Origin: Maribellus sediminis
GTDB lineage: Bacteria; Bacteroidota; Bacteroidia; Bacteroidales; Prolixibacteraceae
NCBI RefSeq assembly: GCF_011799805.1
Contig: NZ_WXUB01000005.1
Location: 62,001 to 126,000 of the forward strand
DNA: 64,000 nucleotides
Direction: 5' to 3'
Below are positions 61,801 to 64,000 of the stretch, in pieces; position 1 is the stretch's first letter, and every line of letters begins with the position of its first letter. The notes beneath the pieces are model-generated. The model was not told the DNA's origin. It was given only the letters and a program-made list of their open reading frames with translations, and searched no databases. A program made the translations under genes and the position numbers.

Positions 61801-62811
61801 TTGAGATTCCGTAGGCATTATTTAGTAGTATTTATATTCGCTATCGCCTTCTACAATTCTAAAGGGCAGGATGTTTCCTTTTCTCAATTTTATGCCAATC
61901 CGCTGTATTTAAATCCTGCGTTTGCCGGATCGAGTGGAGTTCCTCGTGTGTCAGTTCAGTATCGAAAACAATGGCATGCATTCAATAATGCATTTACTAC
62001 GTACAGTACATCTATTGACTTCCCTGTTGAAAAATTGCGAGGAGGTATTGGTCTTTATCTTATGAACGACTTGCAGGCGGACGGTGCTTTAAATGCTTAT
62101 CAGGTTAATGCCTTATATGCTGTGTCGGTTCAAATGACAGAAGAATTTAGAATGAATGCCGGAATTCAGGTTGGCTTTAATCAGAACACGTTAGGAATTA
62201 GTAGGCTTATTTTTGCTGATAATATAGATGTTAATTTTGGTAACCACGGAGTGTCGGGTGAACTGGCTTATCTTACTGATCCTGACTATTCCTATTTTGA
62301 TTTAGGAACAGGATTTTTGATTTATAACGAGCGTTATTTTGGAGGTTTTTCGATTGATCACCTGGCCGAGCCATATCAATCCTATACTTCAAATAGTGAA
62401 TCGGGAACAAAATTGAAACGGAAATATACCGCTCATTTAGGTGCCCGGCTTCCTGTATACCTCAATGGACATTACAGAAAAAAGTTTGATATTTCTCCAC
62501 AGCTAATTGTACAATCACAAGGCGTTTTTCATCAGATTAATTATGGACTTCTTGCTGCGAAAAGAGGATTAGCTGTTGGAACCTGGTTTCGCCAGAATTT
62601 TGGACTGCGTTATGATGCTGTTATTTTATTGATTGGTTTTGTAAGAAACAAATGGCAGTTTACTTATAGTTATGATTTAGTGGTATCGGGATTATCAGGA
62701 CAGTCCGGAGGAACCAGTGAAGTATCTCTGGTTTTTATGTTGAGCGGCAAAAAGAAAGCAAATGTGCTTCCGTTTTATGAACAATACAACGAGAAATTCG
62801 GTGAAATGTAG
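61801..62811 (+). CDS. PorP/SprF-family outer-membrane protein of type IX secretion
   Basis: A 336-residue outer-membrane beta-barrel. A signal peptide (YLVVFIFAIAFYNSKG) precedes QDVSFSQFYANPLYLNPAFAG, the family signature. The rest alternates short polar strands and the conserved RGGIGLYLMND and FGLRYDAVILLIGF parts. PorP/SprF proteins anchor or attach type-B T9SS cargo at the cell surface and are usually encoded beside their cargo. Here the neighbour is the PKD/CHU_C protein on the other strand, 2 bp away. The start codon is TTG (61801); no ATG is present in frame. Confidence 0.93.
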   Translation: MRFRRHYLVVFIFAIAFYNSKGQDVSFSQFYANPLYLNPAFAGSSGVPRVSVQYRKQWHAFNNAFTTYSTSIDFPVEKLRGGIGLYLMNDLQADGALNAYQVNALYAVSVQMTEEFRMNAGIQVGFNQNTLGISRLIFADNIDVNFGNHGVSGELAYLTDPDYSYFDLGTGFLIYNERYFGGFSIDHLAEPYQSYTSNSESGTKLKRKYTAHLGARLPVYLNGHYRKKFDISPQLIVQSQGVFHQINYGLLAAKRGLAVGTWFRQNFGLRYDAVILLIGFVRNKWQFTYSYDLVVSGLSGQSGGTSEVSLVFMLSGKKKANVLPFYEQYNEKFGEM

Positions 62812-62813
62812 TT

Positions 62814-64000
62814 TTACCTTACCAGTACAACTTGTCCCTTTTGTTCATGTTCAAAGCCTTGAATATCAAAATAATTTGAAATCCAAACATAATTACCCAT
62901 TGGGGCCTTATTACCGTTTTTGTCAGTTCCGTCCCAAGCATCGTGTGGTGAATTGGTCTCAAAAACGATCTGCCCCCAGCGGTCGAATATCTTTAGATTA
63001 AATCGATGATCGTCGGCACCGACTCCAAGGGGCATAAATGTTCGGTTCTCCGGAATTTCGCTGTCGGGCCTGAATGCATTAGGTGTAAATACTGAAAAAG
63101 GCAATATTTTTATCAGAATTGTCGAAGTATCCTTACAGGCATATTCTGATTCCACAATAAGTTGCGGGTAGAATTCTCCTAATTCAGTATATGTATGCGA
63201 CGGGTTTTTTTCAACGGAAGTAAACTCATCGTCGAAATCCCAAAGATAATATTTGGCATTTTCAGATTCGTTGGTAAAAGTTATGGTCGAATGTTCGAGC
63301 AATGCAACCGGATAATCAACATCGAAGGCTGCAAGGGGTTTTGGATGTACCCAAATCCAGTCTTTCTTGGTAAGTGTATCAACACATCCTGTCTGCTGCG
63401 ATGCTGCAATTAATGTAATATCTGCTCTTCCTGAATCGGGGAAGAAATAAATTGCAGCATCCCCGACAGGGTTAGGTACAGAATCGTTTACCCAGGTAAA
63501 GTATAAATCTTCGTCGTCGCCAGAAGCAAAAATTTCTGTGGTATAGGGTTGGCAGCCTTCTTCGTTATCGGTGGCGAAATCGAAGTGAGGTAACCTTTTT
63601 AAAGTAATTTCAGCGGGTAAACTTGTGCATCCGTATTCATTTACTGTGAGCACCGCTTTTGCCGTTGCATTGTCAAGAATCATGACGATCGAATCGTTGC
63701 CGAGCCCTGACTGATGTCCACCTTCGAAATCCCAGGTGCAAAACGACGAATCGATGGTGTTGGTGTAAATAAGTTCGACTGAGTCGGGGTAGCATATTGA
63801 AGGGTCTGCTGTAATTTCGGCTATTGGTGTAGGAAATACTTTAATCATACTGTCGATTTGATAGCCTATCTGACAACCGGATAACGTATTTGTAATGGTG
63901 AGGCTTACATCGTAGAATCCTGTTTGCGAATAGAAATGTTCTACCTGTTGTTGGTTGTTTATTGGAGATCCATCGCCAAAGTCCCATTCAAAAAGGAGTG
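62814..64000 (-). CDS. PKD-repeat protein with gliding-motility C-terminal (CHU_C) domain; 5' end outside window
   Basis: The frame is open from the window edge to the TAA at 62814, giving 394 visible residues of a larger surface protein. At least two or three PKD domains are visible, with signatures FEWDFGDGSP, CTWDFEGGHQ and YLWDFDDEF, each followed by a Y/F-x-V strand. The last about 90 residues form the T9SS type-B sorting domain: VFTPNAFRPDSEIPEN, LKIFDRWGQIVFETN and AWDGTDKNGNKAPMGNYVW. It is a secreted adhesin-like protein. The Met at 63848 is internal, not the start. Confidence 0.93.
   Translation of the reverse strand, partial: LLFEWDFGDGSPINNQQQVEHFYSQTGFYDVSLTITNTLSGCQIGYQIDSMIKVFPTPIAEITADPSICYPDSVELIYTNTIDSSFCTWDFEGGHQSGLGNDSIVMILDNATAKAVLTVNEYGCTSLPAEITLKRLPHFDFATDNEEGCQPYTTEIFASGDDEDLYFTWVNDSVPNPVGDAAIYFFPDSGRADITLIAASQQTGCVDTLTKKDWIWVHPKPLAAFDVDYPVALLEHSTITFTNESENAKYYLWDFDDEFTSVEKNPSHTYTELGEFYPQLIVESEYACKDTSTILIKILPFSVFTPNAFRPDSEIPENRTFMPLGVGADDHRFNLKIFDRWGQIVFETNSPHDAWDGTDKNGNKAPMGNYVWISNYFDIQGFEHEQKGQVVLVR

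Overview
The window is a stretch of a Bacteroidota chromosome, most likely a marine or anaerobic member of Bacteroidales/Marinilabiliales; the exact family (Prolixibacteraceae-like) is inference only. The grounds are a PorP/SprF outer-membrane protein next to a PKD protein with a gliding-motility C-terminal (CHU_C) sorting domain, both hallmarks of the type IX secretion system; TTTG/TAnnTTTG promoters with no Shine-Dalgarno sites; pRiA4b ORF-3-like, DUF4294 and DUF2851 proteins; and short Bacteroidota-type SerA. I saw no rRNA, tRNA, CRISPR array, transposase, integrase or phage gene.

Layout. 1-15 kb is mostly minus-strand housekeeping: purA (cut by the edge), a Fur-family regulator, Rel/SpoT, gmhB-gmhA-NUDIX-miaA in an overlapping operon, a pRiA4b-like protein, mnmD, then yciO on plus, trkH-trkA potassium uptake, comEC, def and ruvX. 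15-20 kb holds a secreted Arg/Ser- then Tyr/His-rich protein behind a sigma-54-type promoter, and a cluster of an unknown protein, a 7-TM protein, a histidine kinase and a NarL/LuxR response regulator. Next to it lies a compact unit of three palindromic operators, a -7 box, a 47-codon ORF and a terminator. 20-37 kb carries ppdK, a probable small RNA, clpB, a PQ-loop protein, an Hpt protein, gcvT, the serC-serA-(S23)-DUF1015 serine cluster, and a large receiver/PEP-synthase-like fusion.

37-42.9 kb is the accessory island. AT-rich minus-strand genes of unknown function are separated by palindromic spacers that begin with TAACG and end with TGTTA, in an integron-cassette-like layout. They are followed by a strict 21-bp tandem repeat, an AT-rich gene between two 155-bp direct repeats, REP hairpins, and a candidate structured RNA. 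This is the part of the window most likely to hold something undescribed.

43-64 kb returns to core genes: membrane pyrophosphatase hppA, a DHOD-like oxidoreductase, a K+ channel/RCK protein, DUF2851, a SpoU methyltransferase, arginine deiminase, DUF4294-thpR-ABM, an undecaprenyl-phosphate sugar transferase, a Gfo/Idh/MocA-like protein, pcm, an MBL hydrolase, gcvP, ispE, a small repeat protein behind an ECF-type promoter, PorP/SprF and the edge-truncated PKD/CHU_C protein.

Functional links: ppdK and hppA both turn over pyrophosphate; serC/serA, gcvT and gcvP join serine, glycine and one-carbon metabolism; trkA/trkH and the separate RCK channel handle potassium. Start codons were chosen from family alignments in memory and local overlaps; no database search was possible.
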